From assembly GCF_018812025.1 (NCBI RefSeq), contig NC_063049.1, positions 13,116,258 through 13,180,257 on the forward strand: a DNA stretch of 64,000 nt, given 5' to 3'. The notes below the pieces were generated by a model. It had not been told where the DNA came from and did no database searches. It saw only the letters and a program-made list of their open reading frames with translations. The stretch's first letter is position 1; each line of letters starts with the position of its first letter. This stretch comes from Megalobrama amblycephala. Its lineage: Eukaryota; Chordata; Actinopteri; Cypriniformes; Xenocyprididae. Shown here one piece after another: positions 12,946 through 24,700 of the stretch. Both the position numbers and the translations under genes were made by a program.

Positions 12946-13867
12946 GTATTTCATGAACTGATATAATGATAATTTTCCAACCAAATGAAGTACTAATATC
13001 TGTTTTGTACCTTTGTAATACACTGACAACCACCAAACATAGTGGTGATGAGAGTCACATGATGAATCAACGTTCATCACAAGCAGCTTTTCCACAAGCT
13101 GAGAAGGACAATACTAATAAATAGAAGGTGCACACAGTGTCATTCACACAAACACTAAACACCATCATGGTAAAACACATGCAATTTTAAAAATGCAATA
13201 AACATTAATTTAACAACATTAGATATAACATAAAACCCTTATGTACATAAAACCCTTCTATGTACCCTTATGTACATATAAGAAATAGTTATTTCAACGA
13301 AAAAGTGTCACGTAGGGAATTGTGGCAATGTCAATTTACGGTTTTTCATGCTTCAGGAAGATTCGGAGCACAAATGAATCAGTGTATCGAATCATGATTC
13401 GGATTGCGTGTCAAACTGCCAACGGCTGAAATCACGTGACTTTGGCGCTCCAAACAGCAGATTCGATACGCTGATTCATTTATGATCCGAAGCTTCCTGA
13501 AGCAGTGTTTTGAAATCAGCCATCACTAAATAAGTCGTTATTTTGTTTTTTGTTTTTTGGCACATCAAAAATATTCTCGTCGCATATTGAACCACTGAAC
13601 TCACATGAACTGATTTAGATATGTTTTTAGTACCTTTATGGATCTTGAGAGAGGAAATGTCCTTGCCCCCTATGGAGGACTCACTGAGTCATCAGATTTC
13701 AACCAAAATATCTTAATTTGTGTTCCGAAGATAAACAAAGGTCTTACAGGTGTGGAACGGCATGAGGGTGAGTAATAAATGACAGAATTTTCATTTTTTG
13801 GTGAACTAACCCTTTAGTCTAGGACTATTTAAAACCATGATAGAGAAAGCAGATTTCTGTTAATCTG

Positions 13868-14336
13868 GTTTAAAGGAACACTCCACTTTTTTTGAAAATA
13901 GGTTCATTTTCCAACTCCCCTAGAGTTAAACAGTTGAGTTTTACCATTTTCGAATCCATTCAGCCAATCTCCGAGTCTGGCGGTACCACTTTTAGCATAG
14001 CTTAGCATAGTTCATTGAATCTGATTAGACCGTTAGCATCTCGCTCAAAAATGACCAAAGAGTTTCGATATTTTTCCTATTTAAAACTTGACTCTTCTGT
14101 AGTTACATCATGTACTAAAACCGACAGAAAATAAAAAGTTGCGATTTTCTAGGCCGATATGGCTAGGAACTATACTCTCATTCCAGCGTAATAATCAAGG
14201 AACTTTGCTGCCGTACCATGGGTTCAGCAGGTGCAATGATATTACGCAGCGCCTCTCACTAATTTAAAACTCAACTGTTTAACTCTAAGGGAGAGATTGA
14301 GTCTATTTTCAAAAAAAAAGTTGAGTTTTCCTTTAA
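13868..14336. repeat. Foldback MITE (GGAACACTCCAC type)
   Basis: The left arm (GGAACACTCCACTTTTTTTG, then TAGAGTTAAACAGTTGAGTT) is matched inverted at the right (AACTCAACTGTTTAACTCTA, then AAAGTTGAGTTTTCCTTTA). The middle contains the TAGCATAGCTTAGCATAG direct repeat. Non-coding. Confidence 0.75.
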
Positions 14337-14390
14337 AGAGCCATTTTATTCTAGGACTAGGCTTAATCTCTGTCCGGGAAACCGCCCAAA

Positions 14391-15889
14391 AAGAAGATAT
14401 TTTGAAGAATGATAGTAACCAAACAGTTGATGGGCCTCATAGACTTCCATAGTATGGGGAAAAAAAATACTCGGACAAGAAAAAATGTAGGACAGGACTT
14501 GATTTTGTCCATGGGGACAAAAACGATTGGATCATTGAATCATTACCTCATGTGAGTGACAGGTTGTGCCGCCCTCGTGAAGGGATGTCACTGCAAGAAC
14601 GAGGGGAAGTTATTTTGATTAAAGAATTTGAGGGCACATGAATTATATATATATATGCACCAATAAATCATTTATAATAAATACTGCAATTTTCCATAAA
14701 AACAAGTATGTGGTTCCATTTTGATTTCATGGTAACTGCAGAACTACAATACCCATAATCCTGAATAAAGTTCAACCAATAAGAGAAGCTGGTGTTACCA
14801 TTACATAAATCGATGTATTTAATTGACAAGAACGTAACTTAAATTTTATAGTGGTCATAAAAATTGTTTTTGTTTTTTATAAAGCAAAATATATCATAAT
14901 TGTCCAGTACATTCATCAAATTGTTACCTCATATTTCATCATAACCTCATATGGTAATCTATCCCAAAGACAAAGTGAAACGACGGAAAGGATATTAAAA
15001 TAATAAAATACTACATTAAATTGTATTTATTTATATTTTAAATGCGTATTTTACTGCCATCAGTGACTCTGCGCTCAACTGCCCCGCCGCTCGAGGTTTG
15101 ATTATTTCTCCTGCTCGTCTTGTTTTCATGAAATGAACGGACGTAAGAGCAGCTAGCTGCCCACTGCACGGCTCTGTCACTACGAGGTGAGGCGCGCTTC
15201 CTTTTCATTTGCATGTCATTTTCCAGCAAAAATAACTTATCACGGAGCAGTTATAAACCCATCGATTGGTGTCAAAGATGCGGATCACGACTGATGTTAT
15301 CACAGGCCTGATGCTAATGCGCGAGCCAGCTGCGTCTGTGGTGACATCATCAGGCTTTAGCATTAACTGCACATAAACATATGACTAATAATGCTTTTAC
15401 ATGCTTTATTACTAAATAAAGTCTGCGGTAATTCATAGAAGTCATATTGCCTTTTCTGCGACGATGCCTGAAAACGAAAACAATGAATCATCAAAACAAA
15501 AATGACAGAGAAATATCAGATATGACATATACGTGACTGCAGATCAACTGACATCGTCAAGAGCTTTAAAACGTGTCTTATAATAGTCAAATGGCGGTTT
15601 GTCATGGTAAACTGCGACTGTCAGAGCTGGAGGATTGTGTTGGGTCGTATTTTAAGACGTTTGAAGCGTTAATGACAGTTGCAGATAATGAATATTGTGA
15701 TCAGTGTATTATTAGCAAGAATGATGTGCATGAAGTTTTGTACACAGCCACTCCCCTTTATAAGCTGGGAACAGTGTGTGAGAACAGTGAGATCTCATAA
15801 ACATCTGTTGATTTCAGGAAATCATTTGACCCTGCTGATGCTCTCAGCACAGATCACATGCAGCAGCAGCCAAGCCATCACTTGCTAAT
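14391..15889. other. Non-coding region with a CpG-richer patch
   Basis: About 15,050-15,340 is more GC/CpG-rich than its surroundings and includes an ATTTGCAT octamer at about 15,208. The words GTGAGTGACAGGTTGTGCCG at 14,553 and GTCACTCACATGACATCACA at about 16,060 are typical of one dispersed fish repeat in two orientations, so much of this may be a degraded element. No exon is supported by a splice-consistent family match. Confidence 0.35.
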
Positions 15890-16170
15890 GTTAAAGTCAC
15901 CATGAAAATTGACTATTCTTATTTCTTATGGAATATTGCAGTATTTATTGTAAATGATCTGTGCACATCATTTCTTTTTAAATTCATGTGCCCATCAAAA
16001 TAACTAGCGACATCTCTTTCTCTGATGATGTGTTTACTGGCGTTGAGGACGGGACAAGCTGTCACTCACATGACATCACAGCAATAGCAAACCATAACCA
16101 ATCCAATTCCCAATTGACAAAATTCTGTTCACTCAGATATATGTCACAAGTAAAGGAAGAAGAGACTAAC
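15890..16170. repeat. Dispersed non-coding repeat (fragment)
   Basis: Starts at AAAGTCACCATGAAAATTGA and carries AAATGATCTGTGCACATCAT and GATGTGTTTACTGGCG words that I associate with a common cyprinid element. Ends are not defined, and the small open frame within is incidental. Confidence 0.45.
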
Positions 16171-17027
16171 ACAACTTAGGTTTTGTGTCAACTTTAATGT
16201 TCTCTTTCTTTTAAAGCTACCGTTAGGGTTCAGGATTGTAGTAAACTTGTTCTTTTTGTGTGCTGAATTCTTAGAAATAATGTTTACCTTTGCAGCCCCC
16301 ACCCACGCACAGTAATGCTGAAATGCATCAAAGTCTGACCTATTTCAGCATTCAGGTGTGAAGCTTGTTTAGTGAGAAAGACTAACTGTGCTAAGCAGTC
16401 GTTTCAGTCCTGTGGAAATGCTCTGGGCCAATAGAAATGAACTCATTTTGCTTTTATCAAAGGCCTGCAACCAGTTGCAACACAACTCTTAAGATAGAAG
16501 GAGTTTTTCTTTCTTTTCATTATTTACTCACTCTCATGTCGTTCCAAACCTGTATGACACAGAAGAACATATTGTGAAGAATGTTGGTAACCAATTTTTC
16601 CTCAAAATATCTACTTTTTAATTTTTGTAATTACCATTGACAATAATGACTATTGGAAAAGAATGCAAATAATGCATCCAGTTAGAATTTAATCATCTTG
16701 TCATATTAGTTTTTTGTTGTTGTTTTGAGTTTGTATATTTTTACCTGGATTTCATGATGTAGATAACCATGTAAACAGGTATGAAATAGTGTGCAACAGT
16801 CGGGTTCTTCTGGACGTAAAAATACCATTAATTTTCTCCATAGGGAAGTTGATTTTTAAAGTTAATAAGTAAACCGTTAAAGACAGAACTACTGTGAGCT
16901 ATGAGATTGTCAATTGATGGTATTTGTTTCTGTTGAAGCCATCAGTCTGCATTATTTCAGCTTATTTTTAAAATAACTGTTTAACAGCAGAATTCCTGGT
17001 GAGAAACTACATTACCTATAATTCTGC

Positions 17028-17030
<3 letters not shown>
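16171..17030. other. Non-coding DNA, nothing identified
   Basis: No exon, RNA gene or bounded repeat is supported. The stretch at 16,520-16,570 (ATTTACTCACTCTCATGTCG) is a fragment of the foldback family A terminus. Confidence 0.4.

Positions 17031-17070
<40 letters not shown>
17031..17070. repeat. (TA)n microsatellite
   Basis: About 20 TA dinucleotides immediately upstream of a Tc1 transposase fragment. TA is the Tc1/mariner target, so the tract may mark the insertion site. Confidence 0.9.
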
Positions 17071-17072
<2 letters not shown>

Positions 17073-17089
17073 AATCGTGACAAGCAAAT

Positions 17090-17470
17090 TGCAATTGCAA
17101 CGTTACTTCATTGTGAAAAGTCATTTAGTGCTTTGGAGTACAGGAGAATATTGCAGAATGCCTTGCTTCCCACAAATGAAAAGTTTCTATCTAAAGAGGA
17201 AAGATCAGATGTTATTTTCCTGTCCAAACTGCAAAGACAACCAAGAAGTGGTTTGAGAACAAGTCAATCAGGCTCATGTTTGGGCCTGGTCAGAGTCTAG
17301 ATTTGAACCCTATGGTGAATATTTGGTCTCACATTAAACTGGGAGACAGATTTCAATCACTCATGAACTGTTCAAAGCCATTAACATTGAGTGAAATAAC
17401 ACTATTGGGAAATGATAATTGGGAAGTGACTAAGAGGAGGGCTATTCCATGCTAAGTTACTGTAATATCT
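17090..17470 (+). pseudogene. Tc1-like transposase fragment (C-terminal part), decayed
   Basis: In one frame the sequence at about 17,290-17,350 reads GQSLDLNPMVNIWSHIKLGD. This is the conserved block around the last catalytic acidic residue of Tc1/mariner transposases (usual form SPDLNPIENLW). The catalytic Glu of that block is replaced by Val, so the piece could not be active. Just upstream, KKWFENKS at about 17,242-17,270 fits the preceding helix. The left half of the gene and clear inverted termini are missing. It is a separate, older relic from the element at 19.8 kb. Confidence 0.65.
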
Positions 17471-17540
17471 ACTGTATATCTACCCATTTTCAGACCAGTG
17501 ATTTGTGATTAAAATGGTTAAGACCATTAAAATACCACTC

Positions 17541-17543
17541 ATA

Positions 17544-17596
<53 letters not shown>

Positions 17597-17608
17597 TTGT
17601 GTGTGTGT
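17541..17608. repeat. (TA)n-(T)n-(GT)n compound simple repeat
   Basis: About 10 TA units, then a run of about 24 T, then interrupted GT units; a second short GT run follows at 17,630-17,641. Confidence 0.9.
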
Positions 17609-17644
17609 CATATATACACTATATACCTTTGTGTGTGTGTGTCA

Positions 17645-18190
17645 TATATACACTACCATTCAAAAGTTTGGAAACAGTACTATTTTTAATGTTTTTGAAA
17701 GAAGTCTCTTCTGCTCATCAAACCTGCATTTATTTGATCAAAAATACAGAGAAAAAAAAACAGTAAAATTGTGAAATATTATTACAATTTAAAATAATCG
17801 TTTTCTATTTTAATATACCTTAAAATATAATTTTGTTTCTGTAATACAAAGCTGAATTTTCAGCATCATTACTCCAGTCTTCAGTGTCACATGATCCTTC
17901 AGAAATCATTCTAATATGCTGATTTGATACTGTTACAGTTATTATCAAAGTTGGAAAGAGTCGTGTTGCTTAATATTTTTTGGAAACTGATACTTTTTTT
18001 AGGATTCACTGATGAATAAATAGTCAAAAAGAACAGCATTTATTCGAAATAGAAATGTTTTCTAACAATATAAATCTTTACTATCACTTTTTTATTAATT
18101 TAACACTTCCTTGCTGAAAAAAAGTATTAATTTCTTCCAAAAAAAGGAAGAAAAAAAATACTGACCCCCAAACTTTTGAACAGTAGTGTA
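17645..18190. repeat. Foldback DNA element, family B, second copy
   Basis: Left end ACACTACCATTCAAAAGTTT and right end AAACTTTTGAACAGTAGTGT are inverted. The interior carries the GTCACATGATCCTTCAGAA word of the copy at 3.1 kb. It differs from that copy by many substitutions and deletions. Confidence 0.75.
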
Positions 18191-18194
18191 TATT

Positions 18195-18505
18195 GTTACA
18201 AAAGATTTAATTTAAATAAATGCTGCTCTTTTTTTAACTTTTTATTCATCAAAGAATCATGAAAAAAAAGTATCACGTTATAAAGAAATATTAAGCAGCA
18301 CAACATTTGTAATAAATCCTCATATTAGAATGATTTCTGAAGGATCATGTGACACTGAAGACGGATTTAATGATGCTGAAAATTCAGCTTTGCATCACAG
18401 ACATGAATTATATTTTAAAGTATATTATTAATAGAAAACCATTATTTTAAATTGTAGTAATATTTTACATTATTACTGTTTTTTTCTGTATATTTGATCA
18501 TGTAT
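18195..18505. repeat. Foldback family B, partial copy
   Basis: Reads TGTTACAAAAGATTTAATTT, then TTCTGAAGGATCATGTGACA and GCTGAAAATTCAGCTTTGCA, the right-arm landmarks of family B. It is directly abutted to the preceding copy, so the two may be one rearranged element. Confidence 0.65.
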
Positions 18506-19754
18506 ATATAATTTGCGATACCCATAAAATATATTGTTTCTATATTTATAATCAACATTTAAAAAAAAATAGTTTTATGTTTCTCTATTATTTTTCATAC
18601 ATTTTTTTGTTTTGTGTAGTTTTGTACATTTGTCTTTTTGTTCTGATATTCAATTACTTTTTTGCTTCAAATCAAAGTGTGCAATGTTGTGATTTACCTC
18701 GAAGCTGGTTGGTGCGGTTCATGGATTATATCACTTTAATGAAGACTTTTTTAAAATTCTTATGAGGAAATGATTGGGAAAAATGCCTCTGGAACCAAGG
18801 CTGCTATGAACTGATGGCATTTGTGTTTTCTAGTAAAAACAAACATGCTGTCAGTTCATAGGCCTTGAACAAACTTGTTTGTCAGGCCGTAAACAAACGG
18901 TGTATCATAATTAGTCTGGGCAAGCATTCAGGGAGAGATTTAGTTGTTAGGCCTTATTAACCCACAATAACGGATGGATACACTTACCTAAAGTAAAACT
19001 GCTACTCAAGAGATAACCTTCTGCATGTGACACTTGTTCCTTATTTGTTGTTTTCTATAGTTTATCAGATTCTGTTTCAAATCCCTCTTCGCTTCTTTGA
19101 CACAAGTTTCTGCAGTAACTGATAAGATCTCATTGCTAAAGCACACTGTTTCGGTTCAGGTATGTGAGAATGTGATAACAGCCTGACATTGGGCCGTCAT
19201 ATAGCCTTGACCTACATTTCTCCATCATATTGGTGTACCGCACAAACACAGATGGCCCAAGATAATTTGCCTGCAGTATGCTGTATAACGTTAAAGATAC
19301 GGACTGTTCAACTTTCACTGTTTAGGTAGTTTTCAGGCTTCTCATATTTGCCCCTGTGTTTCTATCTTACTGGAGTAGCTGGAAAGCCCTTATTTTACCC
19401 ACAAGTCATGTGATCTCCAACATAACCCAACTTAAAGGCATAGATACCTCAAAAATGAAAATTCTGTCATTTACTAACACTCATATTGGTCCAAAAACTT
19501 TCTTTCTTGTGCAAAATGATTAATTTGGGGTACAAATCTTCATTACACTTAAATTTTTTAATATTGCAAACCTTGTTTACACTAATTGTTTACATGCACT
19601 AATTTTTGTCTGATTTATCTGAATGAATCCAATCTGATTTCTATTTATATGAACCATAAATGCTGTGAATGGAAAGCCACTGTGATGTCATTAGTGTAAT
19701 TGTTTTTTTGTTTTTTGCCTTGATGACATAACTAAAAAAAAAGACAGATATATA
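18506..19754. other. Non-coding DNA, nothing identified
   Basis: No exon or bounded element is supported. A family A terminus fragment (CAAAAATGAAAATTCTGTCA) lies at about 19,450-19,475. Confidence 0.4.
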
Positions 19755-21246
19755 CAAACCCGATTCCAAAAAAGTTGGGAGACTGTACAAATTGTGAATA
19801 AAAACAGAATGCAATGATGTGGAAGTTTCAAATTTCAATATTTTATTCAGAATACAACATAGATGACATATCAAATGTTTAAACTGAGAAAATGTATCAT
19901 TTTAAGGGAAAAATAAGTTGATTTTAAATTTCATGGCATCAACACATCTCAAAAAAGTTGGGACAAGGCCATGTTTACCACTGTGTGGCATCCCCTCTTC
20001 TTTTTATAACAGTCTGCAAACGTCTGGGGACTGAGGAGACAAGTTGCTCAAGTTTAGGAAAAGGAATGTTGTCTCATTCTTGTCTAATACAGGCTTCTAG
20101 TTGCTCAACTGTCTTAGGTCTTCTTTGTCGCATCTTCCTCTTTATGATGCGGCAAATGTTTTCTATGGGTGAAAGATCTGGACTGCAGGCTGGCCATTTC
20201 AGTACCCGGATCCTTCTACGCAGCCATGATGTTGTAATTGATGCAGTATGTGGTCTGGCATTGTCATGTTGGAAAATGCAAGATCTTCCCTGAAAGAGAC
20301 GACATCTGGATGGGAGCATATGTTGTTCTAGAACTTGGATATACCTTTCAGCATTGATGGTGCCTTTCCAGATGTGTAAGCTGCCCATGCCACACGCACT
20401 CATGCAACCCCATACCATCAGAGATGCAGGCTTCTGAACTGAGCGCTGATAACGACTTGGGTTGTCCTTGTCCTCTTTAGTTCGGATGACATGGCGTCCC
20501 AGTTTTCCAAAAAGAACTTTTTGATTCGTCTGACCACAGAACAGTTTTCCACTTTGCCACAGTCTATTTTAAATGAGCCTTGACCCAGAGAAAACGCCTG
20601 CGCTTCTGGATCATGTTTAGATATGGCTTCTTTTTTGACCTATAGAGTTTTAGCCAGCAACAGCGAATGACACGGTGGATTGTGTTCACCGGCAATGTTT
20701 TCTGGAAGTATTCCTGAGCCCATGTTGTGATTTCCATTACAGTAGCATTCCTGTATGTGATGCAGTGCCGTCTAAGGGCCCGAAGATCACGGGCATCCAG
20801 TATGGTTTTCCGGCCTTGACCCTTATGCACAGAGATTGTTCCAGATTCTCTGAATCTTTGGATGATGTTATGCACTGTAGATGATGATAATCCTCTGCCC
20901 ATCTTGACTTCTGAGAGACACTGCCACTCTGAGAAGCTCTTTTTATACCCAATCATGTTGCCAATTGACCTAATAAGTTGCAAATTGGTCCTCCAGCTGT
21001 TCCTTATATGTACATTTAACTTTTCCGGCCTCTTATTGCTACCTGTCCCAACTTTTTTTGAATGTGTAGCTCTCATGAAATCCAAAATGAGCCAATATTT
21101 GGCATGACATTTCAAAATGTCTCACTTTCAACATTTGATATGTTATCTATATTCTATTGTGAATAACATATATAAGTTATAAATTATTGCATTCCTTTTT
21201 TATTCACAATTTGTACAGTGTCCCAACTTTTTTGGAATCGGGTTTG
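19755..21246 (-). mobile_element. Tc1/mariner-family transposon, nearly full length, inactive
   Basis: The left end CAAACCCGATTCCAAAAAAG is matched inverted at the right end CTTTTTTGGAATCGGGTTTG, with TA on both sides (19,753-19,754 and 21,247-21,248), the expected target duplication. The inverted repeats stay similar for roughly 150-200 bp (GTACAAATTGTGAATAAAA and ATGACATATCAAATGTT recur in both), longer than those of simple Tc1 elements. The single gene inside runs leftwards and is broken. Whole element about 1.49 kb, a normal Tc1 length. It lies just upstream of the first AKAP11 coding exon. Confidence 0.9.
19975..21115 (-). pseudogene. Tc1-like transposase, disrupted
   Basis: On the minus strand the N-terminal half shows the helix-turn-helix/linker region (STVHNIIQRFRESGT, then GQGRKT and ITTWAQEYF). 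The middle shows WSDES with the first catalytic Asp at about 20,531. The last part contains FQHDNARPHTA and SPDLSPIENI, which supply the second Asp and the Glu of the DD(33-34)E catalytic triad. Lesions seen: an in-frame TAG at about 20,564 just before the first Asp, a frame change between about 20,500 and 20,530 (the two halves are in different frames), and a TGA at about 20,074 after which reading continues to a TAA at 19,975. It encoded cut-and-paste transposase and is now non-functional. The exact start codon is uncertain; a Met near 20,958 is an alternative. Confidence 0.85.
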
Positions 21247-21630
21247 TATGTGAGAGAAGATTTTTTAGCAAATAGCAAATATTCAGTCTCATCCATTGAC
21301 CATTTCGCAAGACATGAGACATGAACATGCTCATATTCGTATGACATAAAACGTATGTAAACACGCACATCATTGTACTGCGTGTACAGGCACGTTTGAA
21401 TTTACAGGCATGTTTGAAATAGTCAGATTCAAGCATTTACACTACATGCTTTTTTTTCCTGTATCTACACCATCCTTTTCAATCTGATCGAAATTCAGTC
21501 GGGTTGATTGAGGTTTGAAGGCTTATCAGTCCTCTTTAGGTGCATGTAAGGGTAACTACTATGTGGAGTGGATTGAATTGTTGGTAGCTAAAATGAAAAT
21601 GGTAAAGACATATTTAATTTTCTCTTAAAG

Positions 21631-21664
21631 GAGAGGATAACCTCCTGTCCAGCCCTGCAACATC
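21631..21664 (+). other. AKAP11: AKAP11 5' UTR segment in the first coding exon
   Basis: A polypyrimidine-rich TTTTCTCTTAAAG acceptor ends at 21,630. The 34 bases before the ATG contain an in-frame TAA at 21,638, which rules out an upstream extension of the reading frame within this exon and supports the chosen start. The acceptor also means that a non-coding exon lies further upstream. Confidence 0.6.
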
Positions 21665-21727
21665 ATGGATGCCTGTGCACGGATCAGAGGGGTCCCTTTA
21701 AAGAGCCGTGCCACTATGAAGAAAGAG
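21665..21727 (+). CDS. AKAP11: AKAP11 coding exon 1 (residues 1-21)
   Basis: Reads MDACARIRGVPLKSRATMKK plus E and ends on a codon boundary at a GTATAA donor (21,728). The basic RATMKKE stretch lines up with the start of the vertebrate protein, just before the KSLL..KKELC motif of the next exon. The N-terminus is the least conserved part, so the exact first Met is moderately certain. Confidence 0.8.
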
Positions 21728-24700
21728 GTATAATGTTGTCTACTGTTTTTCCGCTCAAACATTTCTGTTGCATTCGTTTTTTTTTTAATCTCCTGCAATT
21801 TACAACAAGCTTTCTGTTTGTTTGAGCAGACCATCCGTGAGGGCTCAACCCCGTGCCTGAAGAGTCTGTTGAAACACAAGAAGGAGCTATGCAATGTTGT
21901 AGTGGAGCTGCATAATAAAGAACCACAGTGTTTATCAGAAGTAAGAGTCACACACTGCCATGCATTTCAAAGTTTCATATGCATGTTTTTATATGCATGC
22001 ATGGGGAATCTATGTAACATTTAGGGTTAGTTCACCCAAAAATGAAAATTCTGTCATCATTTACTCACCCTCATGTCGTTCTACACCCAAAAGACTTTCA
22101 TTCATCTTTGAAACACAAATGAAGATCTTTTTAATGAAATCTAAGAGCTCTCTGTCCCTCCATTGACAGTCTACGCAACACTTTGAAGCTTTAAAACGTT
22201 CATAACAAGAACGTAAAACGAATCCATATGAATCGAGCGGTTTATTCCAAATTTTCTGAATAGACTCAATCGCTTTTTGAGATGAACAGATTGAATTTAG
22301 GCTTTTATTCACAAACATTAATCATACACATCAGTTGTGGTAAACAGAAGCTCAAGCATGTTTGCTTGACATGCAAGAACCATTGAGGTTCATTCTCGTG
22401 TTACACAGCATGTTTGAGCTTCAGCAAGAACCAATGAGGTTCATTCTCGTGTTACACAGCACGTTTGAGCTTCCACAAGAACCAGTGAGGTTCATTCTCG
22501 TGTTACGCAGCACATTTGAGCTTCCACAAGAACCAATGAGGTTCATTCTCGTGTGTTGCGCAGCACATTTAAGCTTCTGCAAGAACCAATGAGGTTCATT
22601 CTCGTGTTACGCAGCACGTTTGAGCTTCCACAAGATCCAATGAGGTTCATTCTCGTGTGTTACGCAGCACGTTTGAGCTTCTGCAAGAACCAATGAGGTT
22701 CATTCTCGTGTTACGCAGCACGTTTGAGCTTCCACAAGATCCAATGAGGTTCATTCTCGTGTGTTACGCAGCACGTTTGAGCTTCCACAAGAACCAATGA
22801 GGTTTGTTCTTGTTACGCAGAACGTTTGAGCTTCCACAAGAACCAATGAGGTTCATTCTCGTGTTATGCAGCACGTTTGAGCTTCCGCAAGAACCAATGA
22901 GGTTCATTCGCGTGTTAAGCAGCACTTTTGAGCTTCCACAAGATCCAATGAGGTTCATTCTCGTGTGTTACGCAGCACATTTAAGCTTCTGCAAGAACCA
23001 ATGAGGTTCATTCTCGTGTTACGCAGCACGTTTGAGCTTCCACAAGATCCAATGAGGTTCATTCTCGTGTGTTACGCAGCACGTTTGAGCTTCCACAAGA
23101 ACCAATGAGGTTTGTTCTTGTTACGCAGCACGTTTGAGCTTCCACAAGATCCAATGAGGTTCATTCTCGTGTTGCGCAGCACGTTTGAGCTTCCACAAGA
23201 TCCAATGAGGTTCATTCTCGTGTGTTACGCAGCACATTTAAGCTTCTGCAAGAACCAATGAGGTTCATTCTCGTGTTACGCAGTACGTTTAAGCTTCTCC
23301 AAGAACCAATGAGGTTCATTCTCGTGTTACGCAGCACGTTTGAGCTTCCGCAAGAACCAATGAGGTTCATTCGCGTGTTACGCAGCACGTTTGAGCTTCC
23401 ACAAGATCCAATGAGGTTCATTCTCATGTGTTACGCAGCACATTTAAGCTTCTGCAAGAACCAATGAGGTTCATTCTCGTGTTACGCAGTACGTTTAAGC
23501 TTCTACAAGAACCAATGAGGTTCATTCTCGTGTTACGCAGCACGTTTGAGCTTCCACAAGATCCAATGAGGTTTGTTCTTGTTACGCAGCACGTTTGAGC
23601 TTCCACAAGATCCAATGAGGTTCATTCTCGTGTGTTACGCAGCACGTTTGAGCTTCCACAAGAACCAATGAGGTTTGTTCTTGTTACGCAGCACGTTTGA
23701 GCTTCCACAAGAACCAATGAGGTTTGTTCTTGTTACGCAGCACATTTAAGCTTCTGCAAGAACCAATGAGGTTCATTCTCGTGTTACGCAGTACGTTTAA
23801 GCTTCTGCAAGAACCAATGAGGTTCATTCTCGTGTTACGCAGCACGTTTGAGCTTCCACAAGATCCAATGAGGTTTGTTCTTGTTACGCAGCACGTTTGA
23901 GCTTCCACAAGATCCAATGAGGTTCATTCTCGTGTGTTACGCAGCACGTTTGAGCTTCTGCAAGAACCAATGAGGTTTGTTCTTGTTACGCAGCACGTTT
24001 GAGCTTCCACAAGAACCAATGAGGTTCATTCTCGTGTGTTACGCAGCACGTTTAAGCTTCTGCAAGAACCAATGAGGATCATTCTCATGTGTTACGCAGT
24101 ACGTTTAAGCTTCTGCAAGAACCAATGAGGTTTGTTCTTGTGTTACGTAGCACGTTTAAGCTTCCGCAAGAACCAATGAGGTTCATTCGCGTGTTACGCA
24201 GCACGTTTGAGCTTCCACAAGATCCAATGAGGTTCATTCTCGTGTGTTACGCAGCACATTTAAGCTTCTGCAAGAACCAATGAGGTTCATTCTCGTGTTA
24301 TGCAGTACGTTTAAGCTTCTGCAAGAACCAATGAGGTTCATTCTCGTGTTATGCAGCACGTTTGAGCTTCCACAAGATCCAATGAGGTTTGTTCTTGTTA
24401 CGCAGCACGTTTGAGCTTCCACAAGATCCAATGAGGTTCATTCTCGTGTGTTACGCAGCACGTTTGAGCTTCCACAAGAACCAATGAGGTTTGTTCTTGT
24501 TACGCAGCACGTTTGAGCTTCCACAAGATCCATTGAGGTTTATTCTTGTGTGTTACGCAGCACGTTTGAGCTTCTGCAAGATCCAATGAGGTTTGTTCTT
24601 GTTACGCAGCACGTTTGAGCTTCCACAAGAACCAATGAGGTTCATTCTCGTATGTTACGCCGCACGTTTAAGCTTCTGCAAGAACCAATGAGGATCATTC

